Source: Micrococcales bacterium (GTDB taxonomy: Bacteria > Actinomycetota > Actinomycetes > Actinomycetales > WQXJ01). From it: a stretch of DNA of 38,012 nucleotides. Made by a program: the position numbers and the translations under genes. Under the pieces are notes generated by a model. It had not been told where the DNA came from, did not search any database, and saw only the letters and a list, made by a program, of their open reading frames with translations. The DNA is taken from positions 1 to 38,012 of the forward strand of contig WQXJ01000021.1 of assembly GCA_009784895.1 (NCBI GenBank), written 5' to 3'. Every line of letters begins with the position of its first letter. Positions within the stretch are counted from its first letter, which is position 1. This document shows positions 23,075-31,618 of the stretch, piece after piece.

Positions 23075-24880
23075 ATGAAACCGCTGGATCCGCGCCTCGT
23101 TCGGCACGCCAAGGCGGCCAGGGGCTACATCATCCTGGCTGCCTCGCTTGGCGTCATCCTCTCGGGCCTGGTTGTGGCTCAAGCCATCATTGTGGCCCGG
23201 GTCGTTGGCACGCTGGCCAGCGGCGGCCAGGTATCGGCGACCGAGTGGCGCGCCTCGCTGATCGGTATTGGGCTGACCACCGCCGGACGGGCTGTGACGG
23301 CCTGGCTGCGGGAGCGCTACGCCCACCGCGCCGCCAGCCACACCATTGCCGAGCTACGGCTAGCGGTGATTCGCCACATCGTCGCTCTGGGACCGCGTTG
23401 GGCCCAAGAGGACGGGCGGGCTCGCGCCACCCAGCTGGTAACCCGCGGCCTGGACGCACTCGACGCCTACTTTGCCCGCTACCTGCCCCAGTTGTTGATG
23501 GTCGTTACCGTCACGCCGATCCTGCTGATCACGACTGGTTTCTTGGACTGGATCAGCTCCTTGATCCTATTTGTCACCATCCCATTGATCCCATTGTTCA
23601 TGTGGCTGATTGGCCGTGTCACCGAGGAGTTCTCGGCCCGGAGGCTCAAGGCCATGACCAGGCTTGGCGCCCAGGTGCTTGACCTGATTTCTGGCTTGCC
23701 CACGATGAAGGCGTTTGGACGTGAGAAAGGCCCGGCCGGCCGGGTCAGAGAACTATCTAACGCCCACGCCAAAGCCACCTTCGGCACGGTTCGCGTCGCT
23801 TTTCTATCCGGCGCCGCCCTGGAGCTAATCGCCACCTTGTCCGTGGCCCTGGTGGCCGTTTCGGTTGGCCTGCGCCTGGACGCGGGCAGGATGTCGCTGG
23901 TGCCGGCCCTGGCCGTGATCATGGTGGCGCCCGAAGTCCTTTTGCCCCTACGCAACGTCGGGGCTCACTATCACGCCTCGACCAACGGGGTGGCCGCCTC
24001 CAGCCAGGTCTTTGACATTTTGTCGATCCCGTTGCCATCCAGTGGCGACCTGCCGGCGCCGGATCTGGCTAAGTCCACCATCCGCCTGGACGGTCTTAGC
24101 GCCAAGGCTCCCGGCCGGGCTTGGACGGCTCCGGCCGATTTGTCCGGCAAAGTGCCGCCGGGCCAAATCACCGCCCTGACCGGGCCCAATGGTGCAGGCA
24201 AATCCACCACCGTCAACCTCATTTTGGGTCTGGTTCAACCCAGCGCCGGCCGAGTGGTAATTGAGAGCCCCGACGGCAGCCAGGTCGACTTGGCCCAGGT
24301 CGACCTGACTAGCTGGTGGCCGCAAATCGCCTGGGTACCCCAGCGGCCGGTCCTCGAACCTGGCACCGTATTGGAAAACCTGACCCAGGACTTCGGCCAA
24401 TACGTTGGTGCCAAAGCTCGGACTGGCGAAAAAGTTGGGTTGGGTGAGGGTGGTGCCAAAGCTCGGACTCGCGGAAATCAGGCTAAGGCGGCCGATGACG
24501 CGCCAGGGGCTCGGGCGGACGACTTGCCTGAGGCGGTGGTACAGGCGGCCCAGGCCACTGGTCTTGATGAGGTCGTGGCCGGCCTGCCGCAAGGTTGGGA
24601 CACTTTGATTGGCCAGGGTGGTGTGGGCCTGTCGGTAGGCCAGAGGCAACGTCTGGCTCTGGCCAGGGCCATGCTGGCCCACCGGCCGCTGGTGATCCTG
24701 GACGAGCCCACCGCCCATTTGGACGCCGTCAGCGAAAAGCGCATCCTGGAGACCATCGATCGGCTAGCCCGGCAGGGTACAACCGTTCTGGTGGTCGCCC
24801 ACCGCCCCACGCTGCTGGCCAGTGCTCATCACCGCTTGCCCGTCGCGGCCGAGGCCGCCGGTCAGGAGGTGCCCGCGTGA
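23075..24880 (+). CDS. cydD: ABC exporter CydD, carrying a repeat-derived insertion
   Basis: One half of the CydDC exporter, needed for cytochrome bd assembly; it exports cysteine or glutathione to the extracytoplasmic side. 601 residues: six-helix membrane domain (about 15-310), then ATPase domain with Walker A GPNGAGKST (370-378), Q-loop VPQRP, signature LSVGQRQRLALARA, Walker B LVILDEPTAHLD (539-550) and H-loop H576. Residues about 444-483 (YVGAKARTGEKVGLGEGGAK and on) are extra, between NLTQDFGQ and LPEAVVQAAQ. Their DNA contains two copies of the dispersed repeat. Catalytic motifs are unaffected. ATG at 23075; TAGGCT 8 nt upstream hints at a leaderless start. Confidence 0.92.
   Translation: MKPLDPRLVRHAKAARGYIILAASLGVILSGLVVAQAIIVARVVGTLASGGQVSATEWRASLIGIGLTTAGRAVTAWLRERYAHRAASHTIAELRLAVIRHIVALGPRWAQEDGRARATQLVTRGLDALDAYFARYLPQLLMVVTVTPILLITTGFLDWISSLILFVTIPLIPLFMWLIGRVTEEFSARRLKAMTRLGAQVLDLISGLPTMKAFGREKGPAGRVRELSNAHAKATFGTVRVAFLSGAALELIATLSVALVAVSVGLRLDAGRMSLVPALAVIMVAPEVLLPLRNVGAHYHASTNGVAASSQVFDILSIPLPSSGDLPAPDLAKSTIRLDGLSAKAPGRAWTAPADLSGKVPPGQITALTGPNGAGKSTTVNLILGLVQPSAGRVVIESPDGSQVDLAQVDLTSWWPQIAWVPQRPVLEPGTVLENLTQDFGQYVGAKARTGEKVGLGEGGAKARTRGNQAKAADDAPGARADDLPEAVVQAAQATGLDEVVAGLPQGWDTLIGQGGVGLSVGQRQRLALARAMLAHRPLVILDEPTAHLDAVSEKRILETIDRLARQGTTVLVVAHRPTLLASAHHRLPVAAEAAGQEVPA
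24408..24473 (-). repeat. Dispersed repeat copies inside cydD, in frame
   Basis: GTGCCAAAGCTCGGACT followed by (G/C)GCG occurs at 24408-24428 and 24453-24473, the reverse complement of the intergenic repeat. The copies are 45 bp (15 codons) apart and keep the cydD frame, each coding for GAKART. The link GCGAAAAAGTTGGG resembles GCGAAAAGTTGGG near 22038 in the first array. Confidence 0.88.
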
Positions 24881-26703
24881 GCAGCCACCCAGGCGAGATG
24901 AATCGATTGCCGGCCGGCGGCATCGGGCCAAGCCAAAAACCAGTCAAATGGGCCCTGCTTAAGGCCACCCGCCTGACCGGTTTGCATCTGGGTCGCCTGC
25001 TGGCGGCGGTCTTCTTTGGCGCGCTAACCCAGGCCGCCTCGGTGGCCCTGGCCGGCACCAGCGCCTGGCTCATTATTCGGGCCTCGCAAATGCCACCTGT
25101 GCTGTCGCTGCAGGTGGCGGTGGTGTTTGTGCGGACCTTCGGCATCACCAGGGGTGTTTCACGCTACATCGAGCGGCTGACCGCCCACCGGGTGGCCCTA
25201 TCCGGTATGACCGAGCTGCGAGTCCGGCTGTACCAGCGTATGGCCGCCGGCTCCCCAGCCGCCGCCGCCTCGCTCAGGCGCGGCGACATTCTGGCCCGGA
25301 TCGGGGCCGATGTCGAGGATGTCGGTGACCTAGTTGTGCGTGGCATCATCCCGGCGCTGGTGGCGGCGGTGCTGATGGTGGGATCCTCGGCGGCAGTGGC
25401 CATCTTCCTGCCACCAGCCGGCCTGGCCCTGTTCATCTGCCTGGCGCTGGTGGCCGTTGGCGGGCCGCTGTTGACCTGGCGGGCGGCTCGCCTGAGCGAG
25501 CGGTTGGCTTCCCAGGCCCGCGCTGCGGTCGCCACATCCAGTCTTGACATTCTGGAGAACGCCTCTGAACTGCGGGTATCCGGCCATCTGCGGCGGGCCA
25601 TGGACGGCTTGGCCGGGCACGAGCGGCGGTTGTTCAAGGCCACCGATGCCACCGCTAAGCCGACCGCCACGGCCGCCTTCCTAACCGAGGCCGCGACTGG
25701 CCTGGCCCTGCTGGCCTGCCTGGTGCTGGGGGCTTGGGCCTTTGCCCGCGGCCAGATCAATGCTGTCGAACTGGGTGTGATCACATTGATGCCGATGGCC
25801 GCCTTTGAGTCGGTGGCGGTGCTGCCCGGGGCGGCGGCGCAGGTTTTTCGCTCGCGTATGGCTGCCAGGCGGATTATCGCCTTGGCCGATGCCGGACAGG
25901 TGGCGGCCGGCTCGCCTGGCCCTGGCCGCCCCAGCTCCAAGGCCAACCTCAGCCAAGTTGCGCCTGACGCGGCCCTACACGCCCAGGACTTGGCCTGCGG
26001 CTGGCCAGGCGAGGCCCCGGTTCTGCGTGGCGTCGACCTGACTTTGAGCCCAGGCCAGTCGATCGGTCTGGTGGGGCCTTCCGGCGCCGGCAAAACCACT
26101 TTGCTGGCCACCTTGGCCGGGCTGTTGGAACCGGCCGGCGGGCGGGCCTGCGTTGGCCAGGCCGATCTGTCCGGCTTGGACCCGGGCGGGCGGGCCTCAA
26201 CTGTGGCCTACATTGCCGAAGACGCCCATATCTTCGCCACCACCGTGCTGGAGAATCTGCGTGTGGCCCGGGGCGACGTTACGGCAGACGAGGCCGTCGA
26301 GGTGCTCGAAACCGCCGGTCTGTCGAATTGGCTGCAGGCGCTACCGGACGGGCTGGCCAGCCTGCTTGGCGGCGGCGGCACGACCGTTTCCGGCGGTGAA
26401 CGCCGCCGGCTGCTGCTGGCCCGGGCTCTACTCTCACCGGCCCGCTTCATCTTGCTGGACGAGCCGGCCGAACACCTTGATCCGGCCACCGCCAACCGCC
26501 TGACCTCTGAGATCATGACTGCCGCGACGCGAGCTGGGCGTGGCGTCCTGATGGTCTCACACCGATTGTCGGCTCTGACCACAGCCGGTTTGATCTTGGT
26601 GCTGGGCGACGGCAAAGTGGTCGAAAGCGGCACACATCTTCAGCTGATGGAACGCTCGGCGGCCTATCGACTGGCCATGGCGGGCGAGGAGAAGGACAAT
26701 TGA
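24877..26703 (+). CDS. cydC: ABC exporter CydC
   Basis: Second half of the CydDC heterodimer. 608 residues: membrane domain (about 20-310, LLAAVFFGALTQAASVALAGTSAWLI, FVRTFGITRGVSRYIERL), then ATPase domain with Walker A GPSGAGKTT, signature VSGGERRRLLLARALL, Walker B FILLDEPAEHLD and H-loop SHRLS. The start is GTG at 24877, overlapping the cydD stop as GTGA, with AGGAGG at 24864-24869 seven nt upstream. The open frame extends far upstream but is non-coding there. Ends 4 nt before the kinase gene. Confidence 0.94.
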   Translation: MSSHPGEMNRLPAGGIGPSQKPVKWALLKATRLTGLHLGRLLAAVFFGALTQAASVALAGTSAWLIIRASQMPPVLSLQVAVVFVRTFGITRGVSRYIERLTAHRVALSGMTELRVRLYQRMAAGSPAAAASLRRGDILARIGADVEDVGDLVVRGIIPALVAAVLMVGSSAAVAIFLPPAGLALFICLALVAVGGPLLTWRAARLSERLASQARAAVATSSLDILENASELRVSGHLRRAMDGLAGHERRLFKATDATAKPTATAAFLTEAATGLALLACLVLGAWAFARGQINAVELGVITLMPMAAFESVAVLPGAAAQVFRSRMAARRIIALADAGQVAAGSPGPGRPSSKANLSQVAPDAALHAQDLACGWPGEAPVLRGVDLTLSPGQSIGLVGPSGAGKTTLLATLAGLLEPAGGRACVGQADLSGLDPGGRASTVAYIAEDAHIFATTVLENLRVARGDVTADEAVEVLETAGLSNWLQALPDGLASLLGGGGTTVSGGERRRLLLARALLSPARFILLDEPAEHLDPATANRLTSEIMTAATRAGRGVLMVSHRLSALTTAGLILVLGDGKVVESGTHLQLMERSAAYRLAMAGEEKDN

Positions 26704-26707
26704 GGCC

Positions 26708-28420
26708 GTGCAGGAAATAGGCCCAAACGCGGACAAGACTCCAGCCCGGGTGGGGCTGCCTGGCGATGAATCGACCCTGCTCAGGGCCGTCATTTCGCTG
26801 TCACGTCATTTGGGACTGGGCGAGGTGCTACAGCAACTGGTGACCACGGCGGCAGAACTAACCGGCGCCCCCTGCGCCGCCATCAACGTGCTGGACGGGC
26901 GTGGTGTGGCAAACACTTTCCTAACCTATGGTGCCTCCGGCCGGGTGCTGAACCAGTTGCAGAAGCTGGCACAGGCTGATCAGGTCCTGGCCTCGATTCC
27001 GGGCCACGAGGTCCTGACCATGGGCCACCCGCCGCCCGGGACGCTGCCCTTGCCGCCAGGCCAACCACTGCTAATTGGCCCTATTCTGGCGGTTTCGGTG
27101 CGGGTGCGGCATATGGTTTTTGCCCACTTGTTTTTGGTCAACAAGCCAGGTGGGTTCGTTTCACTCGACACTGAGGTGGCCGCCGCCCTGGCCACTGCCG
27201 CTGGTGCGGCCATCGAAAATGCCCAACTATATGAAGCCGCCAAGCGGCGCGAGAATTGGTTGGCAGCGGGCACCGAAATCACCACCATGCTGCTTTCCGG
27301 GGCGGACGAAGAACAGGCCCTGTCAACTATCGCCCGCCGGGCCCGTGAAGTGGCGGGAGCCTGCGCCGCGGTTTTGATCCTGCCTTCGGTTGGTGGCCAA
27401 CTGGTGATGGAGATCGCCGATGGCGATGATGCCGAGGACCTGGTCGGCACCCGGTTGCCACCTAACGGCCGGGCTCAAACCGTGCTAACCGAGGGCATTG
27501 GCATGATTGTCGACTCCTTAGCCACGGCCTACACCTTGAGGCTGGCCAAGCTGCGGAGCTACGGGCCAGCCCTATTTGCGCCGATGCGGACCTCTGGCAG
27601 GGGCGTGGGCGTGATGCTGCTGCTGCGCCAACCGGGTGACGCTTCGTTCAATCAGGCCGATCTAGCCACGGCCGAATCGTTCGCCTCACAGGCCGCCCTG
27701 GCCCTGGTGCTGTCCGAGGCCCGCCATGCCTCGGACTACAACTCCCTGGTCGACGAACGCGAGCGAATCGCCCGCGATCTGCACGATCTGGCCATTCAGC
27801 AGTTGTTCGCCACCGGTATGCACATCGAGACTGCCCGCCAACACGCCAGCGTTGGCGATGAACCAGCCGGGCTGGAAAAACTTCTAGCCAACGCGCTTGA
27901 CTCGATCGACGACACGGTCAAGGAGATTCGTTCGATCGTCTCCCACCTGCGTCACCCCGGTACCGACGAGCCGCTCGACGACCGGCTGCGCCACGAGGCC
28001 TCATTGGCCCGGACGCTACTGGGCTTTGCGCCCTCGCTGGTGCTGCTGCTGGACGGCGAGGCGGTGGTGGCTGGCGCCGCCAACGCCACAGCCAGGACCG
28101 AGGCGCTGTGCCAGCTGGTTGGCGCCTCCCTGGCCGACGATGTGGTGGCCGTGGCCCGCGAAGGGCTGTCAAATGCCGCCAGGCATGCCAAAGCCTCGTC
28201 AGTTTCGGTGACCGTGTCAGTGGTGGAGACAGTCGCGGCAGGTCCCGGCCGGGTGTCAGTGATGGTTGACGATGACGGCCAGGGCATTCCGGCTCAGCGT
28301 CAGCGGTCATCGGGTTTGGCCAATTTGGCCCGCCGGGCCGCTATGCGCCAGGGTTTGTTTGAGGCCGCTAGCCGGCCGGAGGGCGGCTCACATATCGAGT
28401 GGTCGGCCCCACTAACCTGA
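26708..28420 (+). CDS. GAF-GAF sensor histidine kinase, DevS/DosS-like
   Basis: 570 residues, soluble. Two GAF domains (about 24-172 and 190-335) precede a HisKA_3 dimerisation domain with the phospho-acceptor H359 in RERIARDLHDLAIQQLFATGM. A HATPase_c domain follows (REGLSNAARHAKASSV, VDDDGQGIPAQ, SSGLANLARRAA). The layout and sequence style match DevS/DosS, which sense O2, NO, CO or redox through haem in the first GAF. By eye the His that binds haem in DosS is not conserved here (see findings). Start is GTG at 26708, 4 nt after cydC; the ribosome site is poor. Its place suggests control by, or of, the cytochrome bd system. The DevR-like regulator at 31.6-32.3 kb is the likely partner. Confidence 0.88.
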   Translation: MQEIGPNADKTPARVGLPGDESTLLRAVISLSRHLGLGEVLQQLVTTAAELTGAPCAAINVLDGRGVANTFLTYGASGRVLNQLQKLAQADQVLASIPGHEVLTMGHPPPGTLPLPPGQPLLIGPILAVSVRVRHMVFAHLFLVNKPGGFVSLDTEVAAALATAAGAAIENAQLYEAAKRRENWLAAGTEITTMLLSGADEEQALSTIARRAREVAGACAAVLILPSVGGQLVMEIADGDDAEDLVGTRLPPNGRAQTVLTEGIGMIVDSLATAYTLRLAKLRSYGPALFAPMRTSGRGVGVMLLLRQPGDASFNQADLATAESFASQAALALVLSEARHASDYNSLVDERERIARDLHDLAIQQLFATGMHIETARQHASVGDEPAGLEKLLANALDSIDDTVKEIRSIVSHLRHPGTDEPLDDRLRHEASLARTLLGFAPSLVLLLDGEAVVAGAANATARTEALCQLVGASLADDVVAVAREGLSNAARHAKASSVSVTVSVVETVAAGPGRVSVMVDDDGQGIPAQRQRSSGLANLARRAAMRQGLFEAASRPEGGSHIEWSAPLT

Positions 28421-28438
28421 CCTGACTTCCCCGCCTAC

Positions 28439-28459
28439 GCGAGTCCGAGGTATGGCAGC
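28439..28459 (+). repeat. Dispersed repeat copy after the kinase gene
   Basis: GCGAGTCCGAGGTATGGCAG lies 19 nt after the kinase stop. It sits in the 272-bp gap between two convergent genes. The rest of the gap has no gene I can support and no strong hairpin. Confidence 0.8.
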
Positions 28460-28692
28460 ACGGCTGTGGTTGTAGCTCCCGCGGCCCGGTGCCGGCCCAA
28501 GGCAGAGGCCAGCAGCGGGCAAAGGCCATTTCTGGGGAACAGGCCCAAACTTGGGTGCCGCCGGCGCCAGGCCGGCGGAATGACTGGGGGCGGCCTGGCC
28601 CTGGGCCTGGCTCGCGGACATCCCGTCACACGCTTGGTTCAACCATGCGACCAGCTCGAATAGTCCAGTTTTGTCTCCGGGCGAACGCCCAA

Positions 28693-31401
28693 CTAGCCGA
28701 TTGGGCCTCCGCCGGCATGGCAACGCTCCGACTTGCCGGGTGACAGTTCGGCAAAAGAGCAAATCTGCCCTAGGGCCGAGTCAACTACGACAACGTCGGT
28801 TAGCGTCGCGTTGCCGGTGTTGGTGACGGTGTAGGTCCACCAGACCGAAGTGCCGGCCCTGACGGTTGAGCCACTTGGCAGCGGTGTGGCATTGGCCAGG
28901 AGCGAATCGGCAGAAACTGGCGGGTTGGCGTTGGTCCAGCCTTGTTTGGTCAGGGACAGCGAGGAGACTGTGGAGTCTTTGACCTCCAGCCCTAAAACCA
29001 AGCGAAGGCCGTCGAGGTTCGGGTCGGCTGACTGGGCCTTGAACGTGACTGTACCGGTCCGGTCCCCTAGCGGCAGACCGTCATCGGCCACCGCCAGGTT
29101 GAAGCCGGTCTGGTCCCAGGCCGTGCGTAACTGAACTGCCCCACCTGCCAGGGACACGTCCGGCGGAGCGGATTCAAGCCTCAGCCCCACGGTGGCCTGG
29201 GCGGAAATGTCCCGGAACAGTGACAAAGCGTCTTTGACCGCCTCACCTTCCGTCACGGTTAGCGACGAAGCAGATAACCGCAACGGATTGGTGAAGGTGA
29301 CAGATTTGGTGGCCGGCACTGCTCGCGGGTTGGCGTTACCGGCCTTGTCTTGCACGGCCCCGGCCAGAAGGGTCAGGTTGACAAGACCAGAGTCATCGAC
29401 CGCGACCGTGACCAGATAGCGTCTGGCTGACAGGCGCTCGACCTGGCTGACCCGCGGGTTGTAGGCGGTCGAGCCGGTCAGGGAAAAAGCCTCGGCCCCG
29501 GGCGTGGTGGCCAGTACTTCGTTGGTTTCGAGGTAGTAGCGGATGAAGCGGCGTGAGGTCTCGAGGTCTTGGGTCACAGCTGGCGCCAGGGTCACCGTTG
29601 GCGGCATTGTGTCCGCCATGCCGCTCAAGGCGAAAGTCCGGCTGAACTGGGATGACTGGACCTGTGGTGTGGCCAGGTTGAAGGTCTGGGTGCGCAAATA
29701 GCCGGTCGTTGAGGGCAATGGAATGACGCCAGTGCCCTCGGTACCGGAACCAACCCGGATCGAGCCCAAATAGACCTCAGCCGTGCGGCTGGCTGTCCAG
29801 TAGATGTCGACCTCCACTGGCGCGCTCACAGCCCGGCCGTAGGTGCCAAGGTTGGTGGTGTTTTGAACGACCTTGACTTGGGCCAGACCGCCTGGCTGAT
29901 GCGTCACCGAGTCAATGATCCAGGGCACAATCTTGCCGTTGGTGGCTTCAAAGGAGTTAGACACCATCAGGTAGGACTGATGCGATGACTCCTCGAATTT
30001 GGTGGTGAGGTCGGTGCGAGTGGCCGTACCAAAGGTGTTTCGTTTGATTGTCGAAGCCCGCGACCTGGCGTACATGTCGACCGAGGCCCACTGGAAGCCG
30101 TCGAAATCGTTGTCTTCAACGTAAACGTTGGATGGTTTGGCCCCCTCGGCCGCATCGTGGGTCAGATCCAAGGCGCCGGAAAACAAGAAGGCATCGGCCT
30201 GGATCGGTTTGGCGGTGGCGTCAAAGGTGTTGTGGCGCACTTCGATGCGTCCGTTGGCCAACTTGGCTTGGGCCATACGCACCACCGCCTGCCAGAACAT
30301 CTCAGTGGTGGAGCTGACCGGGTTGTTGTGAAAGCGGTTGCCCACCAGGGAGATGTTTTTCAGGTCGCCAACGTGGTTGAGTGAGATGGCCGCGTGTCCG
30401 CCGGCATGACCGGTGAAGTAGCTGTCCCTGATGGTCAAGCCCTCGATGTTGACGCCGTTGTAGGCCACCAGGCCGCTCGAATTACAGGCCGTGCCGGACA
30501 TGTAACCGCAGGCGCCTCCGGCCGAGGTCTGGTCAAACCGGACCCGCTCAACAGTTAGGCCCACAATCGGCTGGGACAGGCCTTTCGAGTCGAGCACAAT
30601 TGCGCCATAGCCGGAGGCGGCCGATGTCCCGTCCTCCTCGACCGCTGGGTTGAGCCGCCCAACTGTCAGGTCGCGCACTGTGACGTTATCCGCGCCGGGG
30701 TGGATCAGGATGTAGCGCCGGGCGGCGTCAGAATAGCTTTGACGCGCGTCGCCTTTGTCGACCACCAGGCCAGAAGCGCTCGGGCTGGCGTAAATGGTGG
30801 CGCCCACGCCAAAGACGCGAGTCAGGTTGCGCAGCGTCACATTGGGGGCGTTAACCGAAAAGGCCACGCCAGCGACCGGGTTGTAGCGGTCTGGCGTCAG
30901 CTCGTAACGATTGTCTAGGTCGATAGTTAGACCCGGCGCTGTGATTGTGAAGTAGGCGCCAATGTCCCACAGCGGCCGCCCGGTCACGCTAGTACTCGCC
31001 ATCCAGCCTGAAGCCGTGGTGGTGGAGGTGACTGAGGCGGTGGTGCCACCTTCCCGGAAGGTCGTAGCCACGGTGATGACCACGTCTCGTGGATCACCAT
31101 TGGCGGCCAGTGCGTTGGCCTCTTCTATGGCGGCCCGCAAAGTGCACTGCCCGGCGGTCGCAGTTGAACAAATGCCGTTACCCGGCGCGGCGTCTGAACC
31201 GAGAAAGGCGGTCGAGTTGACCTCTAGATACAGCTTTTCCTGCGAGGTTGCCTGGGTCGCTGGCGCCGCCTGGGCGGTCGAAGCGGTCTGAACGCCCCAG
31301 CCTGGCATCAACGAAATACACAGGGCGCCAACGGTCGCTGCACCTAGCCAAGCGGTCCATCCGCGCCTAGCTCCTATTCTTGGTCCCCTGCGTCCAGTCA
31401 C
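28693..31401 (-). CDS. Secreted CSLREA-type beta-helix protein, C-terminus probably truncated
   Basis: 902 residues. A signal peptide (about 14-45, ending TASTAQAAPA) leads to a CSLREA-like motif (QCTLRAAIEEANAL, about 85-98). A long right-handed beta-helix-like region spans about 130-470 (repeated pattern NVTLRNLT, NVTVRDLT, IVGLTVERVRF, IEGLTIRDSYF, ISLVGNRFHNN, IEVRHNTF, VYVEDNDFDGF). Beta-sandwich regions follow, then a DUF11-like domain (WWTYTVTNTGNATLTDVVVVDS). The protein stops at LSPGKSERCHAGGG, in the middle of that domain, and no wall anchor or membrane helix follows. Role unknown; an adhesin or carbohydrate-binding surface protein is plausible. Start GTG at 31401 lacks a clear ribosome site. 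Confidence 0.75.
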   Translation of the reverse strand: MTGRRGPRIGARRGWTAWLGAATVGALCISLMPGWGVQTASTAQAAPATQATSQEKLYLEVNSTAFLGSDAAPGNGICSTATAGQCTLRAAIEEANALAANGDPRDVVITVATTFREGGTTASVTSTTTASGWMASTSVTGRPLWDIGAYFTITAPGLTIDLDNRYELTPDRYNPVAGVAFSVNAPNVTLRNLTRVFGVGATIYASPSASGLVVDKGDARQSYSDAARRYILIHPGADNVTVRDLTVGRLNPAVEEDGTSAASGYGAIVLDSKGLSQPIVGLTVERVRFDQTSAGGACGYMSGTACNSSGLVAYNGVNIEGLTIRDSYFTGHAGGHAAISLNHVGDLKNISLVGNRFHNNPVSSTTEMFWQAVVRMAQAKLANGRIEVRHNTFDATAKPIQADAFLFSGALDLTHDAAEGAKPSNVYVEDNDFDGFQWASVDMYARSRASTIKRNTFGTATRTDLTTKFEESSHQSYLMVSNSFEATNGKIVPWIIDSVTHQPGGLAQVKVVQNTTNLGTYGRAVSAPVEVDIYWTASRTAEVYLGSIRVGSGTEGTGVIPLPSTTGYLRTQTFNLATPQVQSSQFSRTFALSGMADTMPPTVTLAPAVTQDLETSRRFIRYYLETNEVLATTPGAEAFSLTGSTAYNPRVSQVERLSARRYLVTVAVDDSGLVNLTLLAGAVQDKAGNANPRAVPATKSVTFTNPLRLSASSLTVTEGEAVKDALSLFRDISAQATVGLRLESAPPDVSLAGGAVQLRTAWDQTGFNLAVADDGLPLGDRTGTVTFKAQSADPNLDGLRLVLGLEVKDSTVSSLSLTKQGWTNANPPVSADSLLANATPLPSGSTVRAGTSVWWTYTVTNTGNATLTDVVVVDSALGQICSFAELSPGKSERCHAGGGPIG

Positions 31402-31470
31402 AGGGACAAATAACCTTCAGGCTGGCGCTAATCATCCTGTTTTACCTTCGGGCGAAAGGATCCAAGGCGG

Positions 31471-31597
31471 AACAGGGCGCTCGCGCCTAACAAAGTGTCG
31501 ATTGGCACTGCCGCCCGTGTCGCACGCGGTCGACGCGAAGCGTCTACCAGCGAAGACGCGGCAAACAAACAGGGCGCTCGCGCCTAACAAAGTGTCG
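31471..31597. repeat. Direct repeat of 30 bp, copies 97 bp apart
   Basis: Identical 30-bp copies at 31471-31500 and 31568-31597 both contain GGGCGCTCGCGCCTAACAAA. The second copy forms the left arm of the hairpin at 31579-31618; the first has no matching right arm. Between them is a small GACGC-GAA-GCGTC stem. The block lies between the DevR-like gene and the secreted protein gene. Confidence 0.85.
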
Positions 31598-31618
31598 CAA
31601 GACACTTTGTTAGGCGCG
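31579..31618 (-). terminator. 18-bp perfect hairpin overlapping the regulator stop codon
   Basis: Arms 31579-31596 and 31601-31618 pair perfectly around GCAA. The regulator's TAA (31612-31610) lies inside the right arm. On the minus strand the hairpin is followed by a T-rich stretch (CTGTTTGTTTG). It therefore fits a terminator for the regulator mRNA. Confidence 0.65.

Noticed and set aside
28412-28762. 116-codon minus-strand ORF between the kinase and the secreted protein
   Set aside because: It overlaps both neighbouring genes in other frames, includes a repeat copy and shows no domain or ribosome site.
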